Shown: positions 17,611 to 25,563, numbered from the stretch's first letter. The stretch: DNA of 59,408 nt from Paenibacillus ginsengihumi DSM 21568 (GCF_000380965.1 NZ_KB905555.1:86047-145454), one strand, 5' to 3'. Notes: generated by a model not told the origin, from the letters alone. Numbers and translations are program-made.

Positions 17611-19041
17611 ATGAACCGCACCACATTCGCCGCACTGGGCATCCGCCCGGAGATCGAGCGGCTGCTGAGGCAGCAAGGCATCGCCGTTCCGACGCCGGTA
17701 CAGCAGCAAGCCGTTCCCGCGCTGCTCGCAGGCAAGGACGCCATTGTACAGGCGCAGACGGGGACAGGCAAGACGCTGGCGTTCGTGCTCCCGATACTCG
17801 AATGCATCCGGACGGACAAGCCGCATATTCAGGCGCTCATCGTGACGCCGACGCGCGAGCTGGCCATCCAAATAACGGCCGAGATCAAGAAGCTTGCTCC
17901 CGCCGTAGGCGCGCAGGCGCTGGCCGCTTACGGCGGCCAGGATGTGCTCGGCCAAATTCGCAAGCTGCAGGGAGCGGCGCATATTGTGATCGGCACGCCG
18001 GGGCGCATCCTCGATCATTTGCGGAGAGAGACGATGAATCTGTCGCGCGTGTCGATGCTTGTGCTCGACGAAGCGGACCAAATGCTTGACATGGGCTTCC
18101 TGACCGATGAGGAGGAGATTGTCCGCCATCTGCCCCGCAGCCGCCAGACGATGCTGTTCTCGGCCACGATGCCGGGGCCGGTGCGCGCGCTCGCGGCCCG
18201 CGACATGCGCAGCCCGGAGGATATTCGCGTCAGCGGCCGCCAGGTGACGCTGGAGGGCATCCGGCAAATCGTCGTCGAGACGACGGACCGGCTCAAGCAG
18301 CGGGCGCTGCTTGGCATGATCGAGCGGTATCGCCCGTATCTTGCCGTCGTCTTTTGCCGTACCAAGATTCGCGCCAGAAAGCTGACGGAAGCGCTGCAGG
18401 CCGAAGGGCTGGAAGCCGACGAACTGCACGGCGACATGACCCAATCGAAGCGGGAGCAGGTGATGAAGCGTTTCCGCGAAGCGAAGCTGCAGCTGCTGGT
18501 GGCGACGGATGTGGCAGCCCGCGGGCTCGATGTGGAAGGCGTCACCCATGTGTTCAACTACGACATCCCGCACGATGGCGAATCGTACATTCACCGGATC
18601 GGCCGAACCGGGAGAGCCGGAAACAAGGGGATGGCCGTTACGCTCGTTTCGCCCCGGGACCGGTACTATTTGACGCAGATCGAGAAGGCGATCGGTGAGA
18701 CGCTGGAACGCAAAAGCATGAGCGAATTTGTGCCTGAAGCGGAGAAGGAGAAGGGCGATTGGCCCGAAGAACGGCTCAGCGGCGGGAAGAAAGGAGCGGG
18801 GCGGCCGGGCAAAGCCGGCGCCATGGGCGATGGCGGCGGGAGCCGCCCGCAGCGGCAGCGAAGCGGCCGGGCGCCGGCCCGGGACGTCCCGTCCCGCAGA
18901 GCGAAGCAGGCGATAGCGCGCCAGCCGGCGAAAGGGCGGCGGCAGGACGGAGCCGGACGCGGCGCCGCCAAGCCGGCCGGCACTCGCGGCGGCGGCCGCC
19001 AGACGGACGCCGGTTCGCGCGGCCGGCGCGGCCGGAGATAA
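17611..19041 (+). CDS. DEAD-box ATP-dependent RNA helicase
   Basis: A 476-aa DEAD-box helicase acting in RNA unwinding or ribosome/RNA turnover in the cytoplasm. Motifs run in order: Q motif (TPVQQQAVP) near residue 30, AQTGTGKT near 49, TPTRELA near 79, DEAD near 153, SAT near 184, ATDVAARGLD near 298 and HRIGRTGRAG near 328. From about residue 385 the tail is a disordered, highly basic Arg/Gly/Ala region ending RGRRGRR, a likely non-specific RNA-binding tail. It resembles CshA or DbpA-like proteins, but the tail has no recognisable RNA-binding domain. A very long hairpin follows the stop. Confidence 0.9.
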   Translation: MNRTTFAALGIRPEIERLLRQQGIAVPTPVQQQAVPALLAGKDAIVQAQTGTGKTLAFVLPILECIRTDKPHIQALIVTPTRELAIQITAEIKKLAPAVGAQALAAYGGQDVLGQIRKLQGAAHIVIGTPGRILDHLRRETMNLSRVSMLVLDEADQMLDMGFLTDEEEIVRHLPRSRQTMLFSATMPGPVRALAARDMRSPEDIRVSGRQVTLEGIRQIVVETTDRLKQRALLGMIERYRPYLAVVFCRTKIRARKLTEALQAEGLEADELHGDMTQSKREQVMKRFREAKLQLLVATDVAARGLDVEGVTHVFNYDIPHDGESYIHRIGRTGRAGNKGMAVTLVSPRDRYYLTQIEKAIGETLERKSMSEFVPEAEKEKGDWPEERLSGGKKGAGRPGKAGAMGDGGGSRPQRQRSGRAPARDVPSRRAKQAIARQPAKGRRQDGAGRGAAKPAGTRGGGRQTDAGSRGRRGRR

Positions 19042-19063
19042 CGCGAGGCATGGCAAGGCCTTA

Positions 19064-19115
19064 AGTTATGCTGAAAGGAGCATCCCTGCGGCGGGATGCT
19101 CCTTTCAGCATAACT
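19064..19115 (+). terminator. Perfect 23-bp hairpin after the helicase gene
   Basis: The arms at 19064-19086 and 19093-19115 are exact complements over 23 bp around the loop TGCGGC. There is no T-run on the + side; the sequence continues GCCGGG. It would still be a strong transcript end or an RNase III substrate. Confidence 0.6.
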
Positions 19116-19190
19116 GCCGGGATGGAATGCTCGCTTTGCTTGCCTCGTTTTGCTAGCCGTGGGCTCACGTTTTGCCGGGCAGACCTTAAG

Positions 19191-19455
19191 CTAACGCCAG
19201 CCAGAGAGCTTATTTCACTCGAAACGCTCGATTTGACATGTTAACGCAAGTGAACAACCTTATTTCGCATTTTGGCTACCAGAACGAGCGTTTTGGATAA
19301 GAATAGCGCTGTTGCATTTTTCCAAGGCTGCGTTTCAGCTAAATAGACGCCTATGACGAGCTGTTCCATCGTCATCGGTCGCCACCCGCGGTATTGAAAT
19401 TTTAGCTGGCGGATTACCGCAAAATTTTCAAGAGGGCGTTTGTCACTGGCGTTAG
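19191..19455. mobile_element. R3 MITE-like element, copy 1, interrupted by R1 copy 2
   Basis: The element begins CTAACGCCAG (19191-19200) and ends CTGGCGTTAG (19446-19455), a perfect 10-bp inverted repeat. It encodes nothing. Its interior aligns with the element at 43955-44141 (shared blocks GCTTATT, CGAAAC, CCTTAT, AGCGTTT, AATAGCG and the end GCGTTTGTCACT). The R1 unit at 19341-19433 accounts for most of the extra length. No clear target duplication is visible. Confidence 0.65.
19341..19433 (-). repeat. R1 bipartite hairpin repeat, copy 2, nested in R3
   Basis: Read on the minus strand it gives TTGAAAATTTTGCGG, a 4-base loop, then CCGC and AAAATTTCAA as the variable stem. The conserved half follows, with CCGATGACGA paired to TCGTCATAGG and the linker CGTCTATTT. 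It lies inside the MITE-like element. Confidence 0.7.
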
Positions 19456-19664
19456 AGATGTGACTCTTGGCTCCTGGCTCGCTTGTAGCCCTCGGTTTCT
19501 GATTTCAGGCCATGCCTTGCGGTTCGAGTTCTTTACGGTGACGAGACAGGGAAGCGAGGTTTTTACCTGCCCGGGTCAGGTATCGGCGGTAGCGGCGGAC
19601 CACTCGCATATTTTAGGCGAATTAGAAAATGATAACAGGAGAGGGGATTGAAAGGAGAATCGCG

Positions 19665-20768
19665 TTGAAGGCATTTCAGTACGGAGACGACCAAATCAGC
19701 TCCAAAGAGATCAGCTTTGCGACTGCTTCTGTGATCATCGCCGTCTTTATACTGGTGCTGCCCCGAACCGTGGCCAAGGATACCGGCTCGATCGATGGCT
19801 GGATAGCCATTGTGCTGGCGGGATGCGTCAACGGAGTGTTCGCATGGCTTATGGCCACATTGTGCGCGCGATTCCCGCAGCAGACCTTCTTCGTCTTCAG
19901 CGCGCGTCTTGTCTCCAAACCGGTCGCCTACGTGATGACGATCGCCTTGGCGGCCTATTTAATGACGCTGGTCTCATATGAAGTCCGGCTCATCTCGGAG
20001 ACAGCTAAGCTTTATTTGCTGGGACGGACGCCGCTGGAATTTATCGCGCTTGCTTTCCTGCTGCTCACGGTCTACGCGGTGTTCAGCTCAGAGGTGACGA
20101 TTCTTCGCCTCAATTTGCTGTTCGTGCCGATCATCGCAGCGATTGTCATCATCGTGCTCGTATCCAACATCGGTTACATGGAAATGAGCAATGTGAAGCC
20201 TGCCTTTATAACGAGCTGGGAACGGATCTGGGGCGCCGTCAAAAACAACATCTGGGCGTTCAGCGGGTACGAAATCATCCTGGTATATATCGCTTATGTC
20301 AAAGAGCCGTCCAAGGTCGCGAAAGCGGTGGTCGGAGGCATGTGCGTCCCTTTCGTGCTGTACATTGCCGTCTATATCGTGGCCATCGCCGTGTTTTCCG
20401 TTCAAGGCGCGGAAAACATGGTATTCCCGACGATTGAGCTGGCCAAGCAGGTCGAGGTTCCGGGCGAATTTTTTTCGCGATTCGAAAGCATTTTTTTTAC
20501 GGTATGGGTGCTCACGATTTTTACGACGACGACGATGGCGCTGGATGCTGCTGTCAAATCGCTGCGATCGATGTTTCCGCGGTTGCGCAAACCGGTCTTC
20601 CTGTCGCTTTCCGCCCCGCTCATCTATATCTTAGCGATGATGCCGGAAAATTTGAACGCCGCTTTCGCTTTGGGCAGTTCGCTCACGTACCCCGCCTTAT
20701 TTTACACCATGCTCGTGCCGACACTGCTCCTGCTCGTTGCCAAATGGACCGGCATTCGGGGCACATAA
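19665..20768 (+). CDS. Lone GerB-family (GerAB) spore germination permease
   Basis: A 367-aa membrane protein with about ten hydrophobic segments and the GerAB spore-permease pattern (ISFATASVIIAVFILVLPR near residue 15). The TTG at 19665 is chosen because AAAGGAG lies seven bases before it and the length then matches the family. The upstream ATG at 19629 has no ribosome site. Unlike the 12-16 kb operon, there is no gerA or gerC next to it, so it may serve as a spare B subunit or work alone. A compact inverted repeat, GCCGCCTG/CAGGCGGC at 20793-20809, lies downstream. Confidence 0.85.
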   Translation: MKAFQYGDDQISSKEISFATASVIIAVFILVLPRTVAKDTGSIDGWIAIVLAGCVNGVFAWLMATLCARFPQQTFFVFSARLVSKPVAYVMTIALAAYLMTLVSYEVRLISETAKLYLLGRTPLEFIALAFLLLTVYAVFSSEVTILRLNLLFVPIIAAIVIIVLVSNIGYMEMSNVKPAFITSWERIWGAVKNNIWAFSGYEIILVYIAYVKEPSKVAKAVVGGMCVPFVLYIAVYIVAIAVFSVQGAENMVFPTIELAKQVEVPGEFFSRFESIFFTVWVLTIFTTTTMALDAAVKSLRSMFPRLRKPVFLSLSAPLIYILAMMPENLNAAFALGSSLTYPALFYTMLVPTLLLLVAKWTGIRGT

Positions 20769-20817
20769 CGCGATAGCTCCTGCCCCGGCAACGCCGCCTG
20801 GCAGGCGGCCACTTTGC

Positions 20818-20905
20818 CTATCTTGAAAAATCAGCTTTATCTGCAAGCTGATTTTTCAATACCGCAGGTGACGTCCGATGACGAAGTAGTCGTTCGTCAT
20901 AGGCG
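20818..20905 (+). repeat. R1 bipartite hairpin repeat, copy 3
   Basis: Linker CTATC, then a perfect 15-bp variable stem, TTGAAAAATCAGCTT with AAGCTGATTTTTCAA around TATCTGC. The conserved half is ACCGCAGGTGACGTCCGATG, with ATGACGA paired to TCGTCATAGG. The next linker, GGCGTCTATC, holds the stop codon of the DUF2533 gene on the opposite strand. Confidence 0.8.
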
Positions 20906-20906
20906 T

Positions 20907-21173
20907 CTATCCGGATTGTCCGATCCGTCTCACGTACTCCTCGATCATCTCCGCGGTGACCCGCTTGCGGGCCTCCGTCCCTTCCGGTCGGGTCAACTCG
21001 TTCATCCTATCGCCAATCCGGTTGATCGCCTCGACGGAGAACGGCTTGCCGGCGGCGCACAGCTTCACTGCCCGCTCGATCTCCCGCTCGCGCGCCGCGT
21101 CGAGTGCGAGGAACTCGCGAACCCGTTCGTTTTGTTTTTTGACATGGGACGTTATCGCTTCGTGCACATTCAC
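20907..21173 (-). CDS. DUF2533 family protein, YpbS-like
   Basis: An 88-aa helical, highly charged protein beginning MNVHEAITSHVKKQNERV, which I recognise as the YpbS/DUF2533 type of spore formers; its function is unknown. The start is GTG with AAAGGATGA about eight bases upstream. Both ends touch R1 repeat units: the stop lies in the linker of copy 3 and the ribosome site at the edge of copy 4. Its transcription would therefore run through copy 3 in antisense. Confidence 0.75.
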   Translation of the reverse strand: MNVHEAITSHVKKQNERVREFLALDAAREREIERAVKLCAAGKPFSVEAINRIGDRMNELTRPEGTEARKRVTAEMIEEYVRRIGQSG

Positions 21174-21187
21174 AGTTGGTCATCCTT

Positions 21188-21276
21188 TCTATCTTGAAAA
21201 TTTGGCGGTATACGCCGACAAAATTTCAATACCGCAGGTGACGACCGATGACGACAGGAAGCGCTCGTCATAGGCG
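21188..21276 (+). repeat. R1 bipartite hairpin repeat, copy 4
   Basis: TCTATCTTGAAAATTTGGCG opens the unit. The variable stem pairs TTGAAAATTT and GGCG with CGCC and AAATTTCAA. The conserved half ACCGCAGGTGACGACCGATG follows, closing with TCGTCATAGGCG. Confidence 0.8.
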
Positions 21277-21348
21277 TCTATCTTGAAAATAGCCCGGGGT
21301 GCGCGGCTCATTTTCATCATCTGATGGTGCCGTGCGGCAGCATGGGCG
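21277..21348 (+). repeat. R1 repeat, copy 5, diverged
   Basis: It keeps the opening TCTATCTTGAAAAT and the closing GGGCG but has a different interior. The first stem pairs GAAAAT with ATTTTC and AGCC with GGCT. The second pairs ATG and TGCC with GGCA and CAT. The layout is conserved while the conserved-half sequence is lost. Confidence 0.5.
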
Positions 21349-21439
21349 TCTATCTTGAAAAATTGGACGGAACCCTCCGGCGAATTTACAGGCACCGAAG
21401 GTGACGACCGATGACGAAAGGAATCGCTCGTCATAGGCG
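21349..21439 (+). repeat. R1 bipartite hairpin repeat, copy 6
   Basis: TCTATCTTGAAAAATTGG opens the unit. The variable stem is imperfect (ATTGGACGG against CTCCGGCGAATT). The conserved half is CACCGAAGGTGACGACCGAT with GATGACGA and TCGTCATAGG. It shares GGAACC and CCGGCGAATTT with copy 8. Confidence 0.75.
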
Positions 21440-21560
21440 TTTTTCTTATCGCTACAGAAAGTTTAACTTCGCTAGGGCTTAAAGCGAAGTGCGATTTTCT
21501 GTACCAAGAAAACTACCGCTGAACCGCGGTCGCTCATCCTTGAATGGACTTCGATAGCCG
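21440..21560 (+). repeat. R2 hairpin repeat, copy 1
   Basis: It follows R1 copy 6 through TTTTTCTTATCG. A nested hairpin pairs ACAGAAA (21454-21460) with TTTCTGT (21496-21502), and CTTCGCT with AGCGAAG inside it. A second part, CGCTGAACCGCGG then ATCCTTGAATGGACTTCGAT, ends in the linker ATAGCCG. A further small hairpin (AGCGG/CCGCT) continues to about 21590. The inverted copy at 58.7 kb shares all blocks. Confidence 0.7.
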
Positions 21561-21770
21561 TTTTTCTTTAAATTCAGCGGTAATCCGCTCGAACGATTAA
21601 GCTCGCCACAGGTGTTTATTTTATGCTTTTTTGTCGCGCTTGGAAAGCCCCTCTCATCGATCGCTTTATTTACCGGCGGATAAATTGCGGATTGACGATC
21701 CAGGTCAGCCGTAATATCATTACATTATTGATTTAAAGCATTCAACCTTTAAATAGGAGAGGGTCAACAG

Positions 21771-22826
21771 ATGAAATCGGGTAAATCTTCGAAGCTGCTT
21801 GCCTTGCTGGTGGCAGTGCCGCTCGTATTCGCAGCCGGCTGCGGCACGAACAACGCGACGAACGGTGCGGAAGGCTCGGGAGGCAGCTCCTCAAGCGACA
21901 AAAAAGTGTACAAGATCGGCATCTCGCAAATTGTCGAGCATCCGTCGCTGAATGCTACGCGGGAAGGATTCCTGGCCGCGCTTAAGGATAACGGGTTCGT
22001 CGAAAAGGACAATCTGGAGGTCGATTATCAGAACGCGCAGAACGATTCGTCCAACAACGTGACAATCGCCCAGAAGTTCGCAACCGACAAGAAGGATCTC
22101 GTGCTCGCGATCGCCACGCCTTCCGCCCAGGCGGTTGTGCAAAGCGTCAAGGACACGCCTATCCTGTTCTCCGCGATTACGGACCCGGTCGACGCCAAGC
22201 TTGTGAGCAATCTGGACAAGCCCGGCGGCAACGTGACGGGGGCGGCGGATACGCATCCGGACGCCATTCCGAAGCTGATGGAGTTCATCGCCTCCGACTT
22301 CCCTCAGGTGAAGACGGTCGGCATTGTCGCCAACCTGGGCGAACCCAATGCGGCGACGATGGTCAATACCGCGGAAGCCGAGCTGGCCAAGCATAACATT
22401 AAGGTGCAGAAGGTATCTGTCGCCAACAGCTCGGAAGTGAAGCAGGCGGTGGATTCGCTCGTCGGCCGCGTGGACGCTTTCTATATTACGCTTGACAATA
22501 CGGTTGTCAGCGCTGTCGAAACGGTCATCAAGGTAGCGAACGAGAAGAAAATCCCGTTCTTCTCCAGCGACCGCGATACGGTGGAGAAAGGGGCGCTGGC
22601 CACTTACGGGTTCAAATATTACGATCACGGCTACCAGACCGGCATGATGGCTGTCGATATTCTCAAAAACGGGAAGAAGCCGGCCGACATGAAGGTCAGC
22701 TACCCGGACAAGCTCGATTTGATCATCAACGTCGATGCGGCGAAAAATCAAGGCGTCGAGATTACCGAATCGATGAAGAGCAAGATGCAGGACAAAAACA
22801 ACTTGATCAGCGGCACAGCGAAATAA
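21771..22826 (+). CDS. ABC importer substrate-binding lipoprotein (PF04392 type)
   Basis: A 351-aa solute-binding lipoprotein of the TrpX-like PF04392 family. The lipobox FAAGC puts Cys at residue 24, followed by a Gly/Ser linker and then KVYKIGISQIVEHPSLN, the start of a periplasmic-binding-like fold. It is anchored outside the membrane and feeds the permease and ATPase that follow. Relatives take up tryptophan, tyrosine or other small molecules; I searched the leader for a T-box (GGGTGGNACCGCG) and found none, so the ligand stays open. AGGAGAGGG precedes the ATG. A long hairpin separates it from the permease gene. Confidence 0.85.
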   Translation: MKSGKSSKLLALLVAVPLVFAAGCGTNNATNGAEGSGGSSSSDKKVYKIGISQIVEHPSLNATREGFLAALKDNGFVEKDNLEVDYQNAQNDSSNNVTIAQKFATDKKDLVLAIATPSAQAVVQSVKDTPILFSAITDPVDAKLVSNLDKPGGNVTGAADTHPDAIPKLMEFIASDFPQVKTVGIVANLGEPNAATMVNTAEAELAKHNIKVQKVSVANSSEVKQAVDSLVGRVDAFYITLDNTVVSAVETVIKVANEKKIPFFSSDRDTVEKGALATYGFKYYDHGYQTGMMAVDILKNGKKPADMKVSYPDKLDLIINVDAAKNQGVEITESMKSKMQDKNNLISGTAK

Positions 22827-22845
22827 GACATTGACGAAGGACGGA

Positions 22846-22880
22846 GTGACCGGTGCAGTCGACTGCGCCGGTCACTTTTC
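22846..22880 (+). terminator. Intercistronic hairpin between binding protein and permease
   Basis: A 15-bp stem with one wobble pair (22846-22860 with 22861-22875, the two innermost positions forming the turn) is followed by TTTTC. It probably stops a share of transcripts, or protects the binding-protein mRNA, so that the lipoprotein is made in excess over the permease. Confidence 0.65.
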
Positions 22881-22903
22881 ATGTTATAGGGAGGTATACA
22901 TTT

Positions 22904-23812
22904 ATGTTTAACGCAGCCATGCTCTCCATAGAGCAGGGATTGCTGTACGCCATTATGGCTCTGGGCGTTTACATTACATTCCGCATTCTCGATTTTCCCG
23001 ATCTGACCGTAGATGGCAGCTTCACGACCGGAGGAGCGATCGCTGCGGTCGTCATCGCCGGCGGCGGATCGCCGCTTCTGGGCACGCTGCTCGCTTTGCT
23101 CGGCGGACTCGTTGCCGGGGCCTGTACCGGCCTGCTGCACACGAAGGGCAAAATCAACGCGCTCCTGTCCGGGATCCTCATGATGATTGCCTTGTATTCG
23201 ATTAACCTGAGAATTATGGACAAGAAAGCGAACATTCCGCTGCTCGGCACAGATACGCTTCTCACGAACGTGCAGATTCTGCTTGTGATGCCGCTTGTCG
23301 TGATTGCGCTGAAGCTCTTGGTCGACTGGTTTCTGCATACCGATCTCGGGCTCGCGCTGCGCGCGACGGGGGACAATCCGCGCATGATCCGCAGCTTCGG
23401 CGTAAACACCGATTCGACCATCATCATGGGCGTCAGCCTGTCCAACGGGATGGTCGCCTTGGCAGGCGCGCTCGTCGCCCAGTACTCCGCCTTCGCGGAA
23501 ATTACGATGGGCGTCGGCATGATCGTGATCGGGCTCGCTTCGGTCATCATCGGCGAAGCGCTGTTCGGCGCCCGCACCGTGTTCCGGGCTACGCTCGCCG
23601 TGCTGCTGGGGGCGATCGTATACCGCCTGGTTGTTGCCGTTGCGCTGAGGGTCGGACTGGACCCGATCGACATGAAGCTGATGACAGCGCTTATTGTGAT
23701 CGTGGCTCTGACGCTGCCGCGAATCCAGAGCAGCTACCGGCAAAAGGCGCTTATCCGCAAGCGGGCCGGCCAGCTGGTGCAGGGCGGTCAGACGGACGGA
23801 GGTGGACGTTGA
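22904..23812 (+). CDS. ABC importer permease (BPD_transp_2 type)
   Basis: A 302-aa membrane permease of the branched-chain-amino-acid/LivH-like family with eight or nine hydrophobic segments. It begins MFNAAMLSIEQGLLYAIMAL, and DFPDLTVDGSFTTGG near residue 36 is typical of TrpY-like permeases. An open frame continues upstream, but AGGGAGG nine bases before the ATG at 22904 sets the start. The stop TGA shares its A with the ATG of the ATPase gene, so the two are coupled. Confidence 0.85.
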   Translation: MFNAAMLSIEQGLLYAIMALGVYITFRILDFPDLTVDGSFTTGGAIAAVVIAGGGSPLLGTLLALLGGLVAGACTGLLHTKGKINALLSGILMMIALYSINLRIMDKKANIPLLGTDTLLTNVQILLVMPLVVIALKLLVDWFLHTDLGLALRATGDNPRMIRSFGVNTDSTIIMGVSLSNGMVALAGALVAQYSAFAEITMGVGMIVIGLASVIIGEALFGARTVFRATLAVLLGAIVYRLVVAVALRVGLDPIDMKLMTALIVIVALTLPRIQSSYRQKALIRKRAGQLVQGGQTDGGGR

Positions 23813-24606
23813 TGCTCGAGCTGAGGAACGTATCGAAGCTGTTCAACCCGGGAACGCCGGATGAGAAGGTCGCCCTGTCCAACATTCAGCTGCAATTGAA
23901 GGAAGGCGATTTCGTCACCATCATCGGCAGCAACGGAGCAGGCAAATCGACGCTCATGAACATTATTTCCGGCGTGATGATTCCGGACAGCGGCGAGGTG
24001 TGGATCGGCGGCAAGCAGGTCGAGCTAATGTCGGAAGCGAGACGGAGCGAATGGATCGGCAGGGTATTCCAGGACCCGATGGCCGGGACGGCGCCGACGA
24101 TGACGATCCAGGAAAATATGGCCATCGCCTACTCCCGCGGCAAGCGAAGAGGGCTTCAGCTCGGGGTCACCGCGCGCAGAAAAGCGTTCTTCCGCGAGCA
24201 GCTCGCAAGGCTGGGCCTCGGGTTGGAGCAACGGCTTACCGCGAAAGTAGGCCTGCTCTCCGGCGGCGAACGGCAGGCGCTCAGCCTGCTGATGGCGACC
24301 TTTACCGAGCCGCGCATTTTGCTGCTGGACGAGCATACCGCAGCGCTGGACCCTTCCCGGGCGGAGCTGATTACGAACTTGACGAAGCAGATTGTGGAAG
24401 AGCTCAATTTGACGACGCTGATGGTGACCCACAACATGGAGCAGGCGATTCGCCTCGGCAATCGGCTCATCATGATGGACAAGGGACGCATCATTCTGGA
24501 TGTGCCGGAAGAGGAGAAAAAGGGGCTGACCGTCGAAAGGCTGTTGAGGGAGTTCGAACGGATTCGCGGCGAAAAATTCGTTGATGACCGCGTTGTTTTA
24601 GGATAG
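23812..24606 (+). CDS. ABC importer ATP-binding protein
   Basis: A 264-aa ABC ATPase energising the permease above. Motifs: Walker A GSNGAGKST near residue 38, signature LSGGERQALSLL near 145, Walker B ILLLDEHTAALDP near 166, and a switch histidine in MVTHN near 202. The Walker-B next residue is Glu-His (DEHTAALD), as in the TrpZ branch. GGAGGT lies eight bases before the ATG. Confidence 0.88.
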   Translation: MLELRNVSKLFNPGTPDEKVALSNIQLQLKEGDFVTIIGSNGAGKSTLMNIISGVMIPDSGEVWIGGKQVELMSEARRSEWIGRVFQDPMAGTAPTMTIQENMAIAYSRGKRRGLQLGVTARRKAFFREQLARLGLGLEQRLTAKVGLLSGGERQALSLLMATFTEPRILLLDEHTAALDPSRAELITNLTKQIVEELNLTTLMVTHNMEQAIRLGNRLIMMDKGRIILDVPEEEKKGLTVERLLREFERIRGEKFVDDRVVLG

Positions 24607-24712
24607 ATGCCGATAAAGGGTGCTTCCTTCGTCATGCTGCGCCGAACCGGCGGGCGAGCGAAGCGCGAAAGCGGCAGCGGGCTCGTCCGAAACTAGCGAA
24701 TCGCCTGCAAGC

Positions 24713-24741
24713 TTACATCTCCGCTGCGGTCATGCTATAAT
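24713..24741 (+). promoter_or_regulatory. Promoter of the signal peptidase gene
   Basis: A consensus -10 TATAAT at 24736-24741 stands 17 bases after TTACAT (24713-24718), a weak -35, and about 40 bases before the start codon. Confidence 0.55.
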
Positions 24742-24783
24742 GATAGAAAAAGCATTGCCGCTGTCAGGAGAGGAGAGCCGACC

Positions 24784-25332
24784 ATGGCCCGTATTGCCAA
24801 AGAAGTGTGGGAATGGACCCGTTCCCTGGCCATCGCTATTTTGCTTACCTTGCTCGTCGGCATATTCGTCATTCAGCCGACCAAAGTGGAAGGGCATTCG
24901 ATGGACCCGACCTTGCGGGACGATCAGCGCATCTTCGTATCGAAGCTGTCACATACATTCCGCTACGCGCCCGACTACGGCGATATCGTGATTATCGACA
25001 GCCGCGTCGACCGCAAGCGGACCTTGATGGACGATGTGATGGAGCACCCGATCATCGCTCTGTTCCGGGGCGAAGTGGACAACACCAAATATATCAAGCG
25101 GGTCATCGGCAAGCCGGGAGATGTTCTGGAATTCAAGGATCATCAGGTCTACCGGAACGGCGTCGCTTTGGAAGAACCGTATTTGAACGAGAAAATGAAT
25201 TATACCTCCGACAAGAAATGGACCGTGCCGGACGGCCACATCTTCGTCATGGGGGACAATCGCAATAACAGCCGGGACAGCCGCGATATCGGCTTTATTC
25301 CGCTCGATCATGTGCTCGGTATCAAAATGTGA
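24784..25332 (+). CDS. lepB: Type I signal peptidase
   Basis: A 182-aa signal peptidase I of the single-anchor Gram-positive type, which cleaves signal peptides of secreted proteins outside the membrane. One N-terminal helix spans residues 13-31. The nucleophile Ser39 lies in GHSMDPTL, the general base Lys105 in YIKRVIGKPGD, and the GDNRNNSRDSR box follows near residue 157. Length and motifs are complete. The start follows AGGAGAGG. A terminator follows. Confidence 0.92.
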   Translation: MARIAKEVWEWTRSLAIAILLTLLVGIFVIQPTKVEGHSMDPTLRDDQRIFVSKLSHTFRYAPDYGDIVIIDSRVDRKRTLMDDVMEHPIIALFRGEVDNTKYIKRVIGKPGDVLEFKDHQVYRNGVALEEPYLNEKMNYTSDKKWTVPDGHIFVMGDNRNNSRDSRDIGFIPLDHVLGIKM

Positions 25333-25400
25333 CGAACCTTCGTCTTCATGATGCATAGACAATCTTATAGCGACAAGACAATACGTATACGTAAGATGAA

Positions 25401-25431
25401 ACGGTCATCCGCTGGGCGGATGGCCGTTTTT
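25401..25431 (+). terminator. Terminator after lepB
   Basis: ACGGTCATCCGC (25401-25412) pairs with GCGGATGGCCGT (25416-25427) around a three-base loop, with one G-T pair, followed by TTTTT. Confidence 0.85.
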
Positions 25432-25563
25432 GCGCTGCGGCAGCGGGGTAAAATAGGGAAGAGCGGATTTCTTTTAGGTGGAATGCGCTGCTAATGCGTT
25501 ATACGTCCGGTCAACCTGCAGACGCGGGTACAACAAATGAAGACGGAAGGGGCTGTTCCGGCA

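Noticed and set aside
21440-21770. T-box leader for the TrpX-like ABC importer
   Set aside because: The T-box sequence and specifier stem were not found; the region is explained by R2 and an AT-rich spacer.
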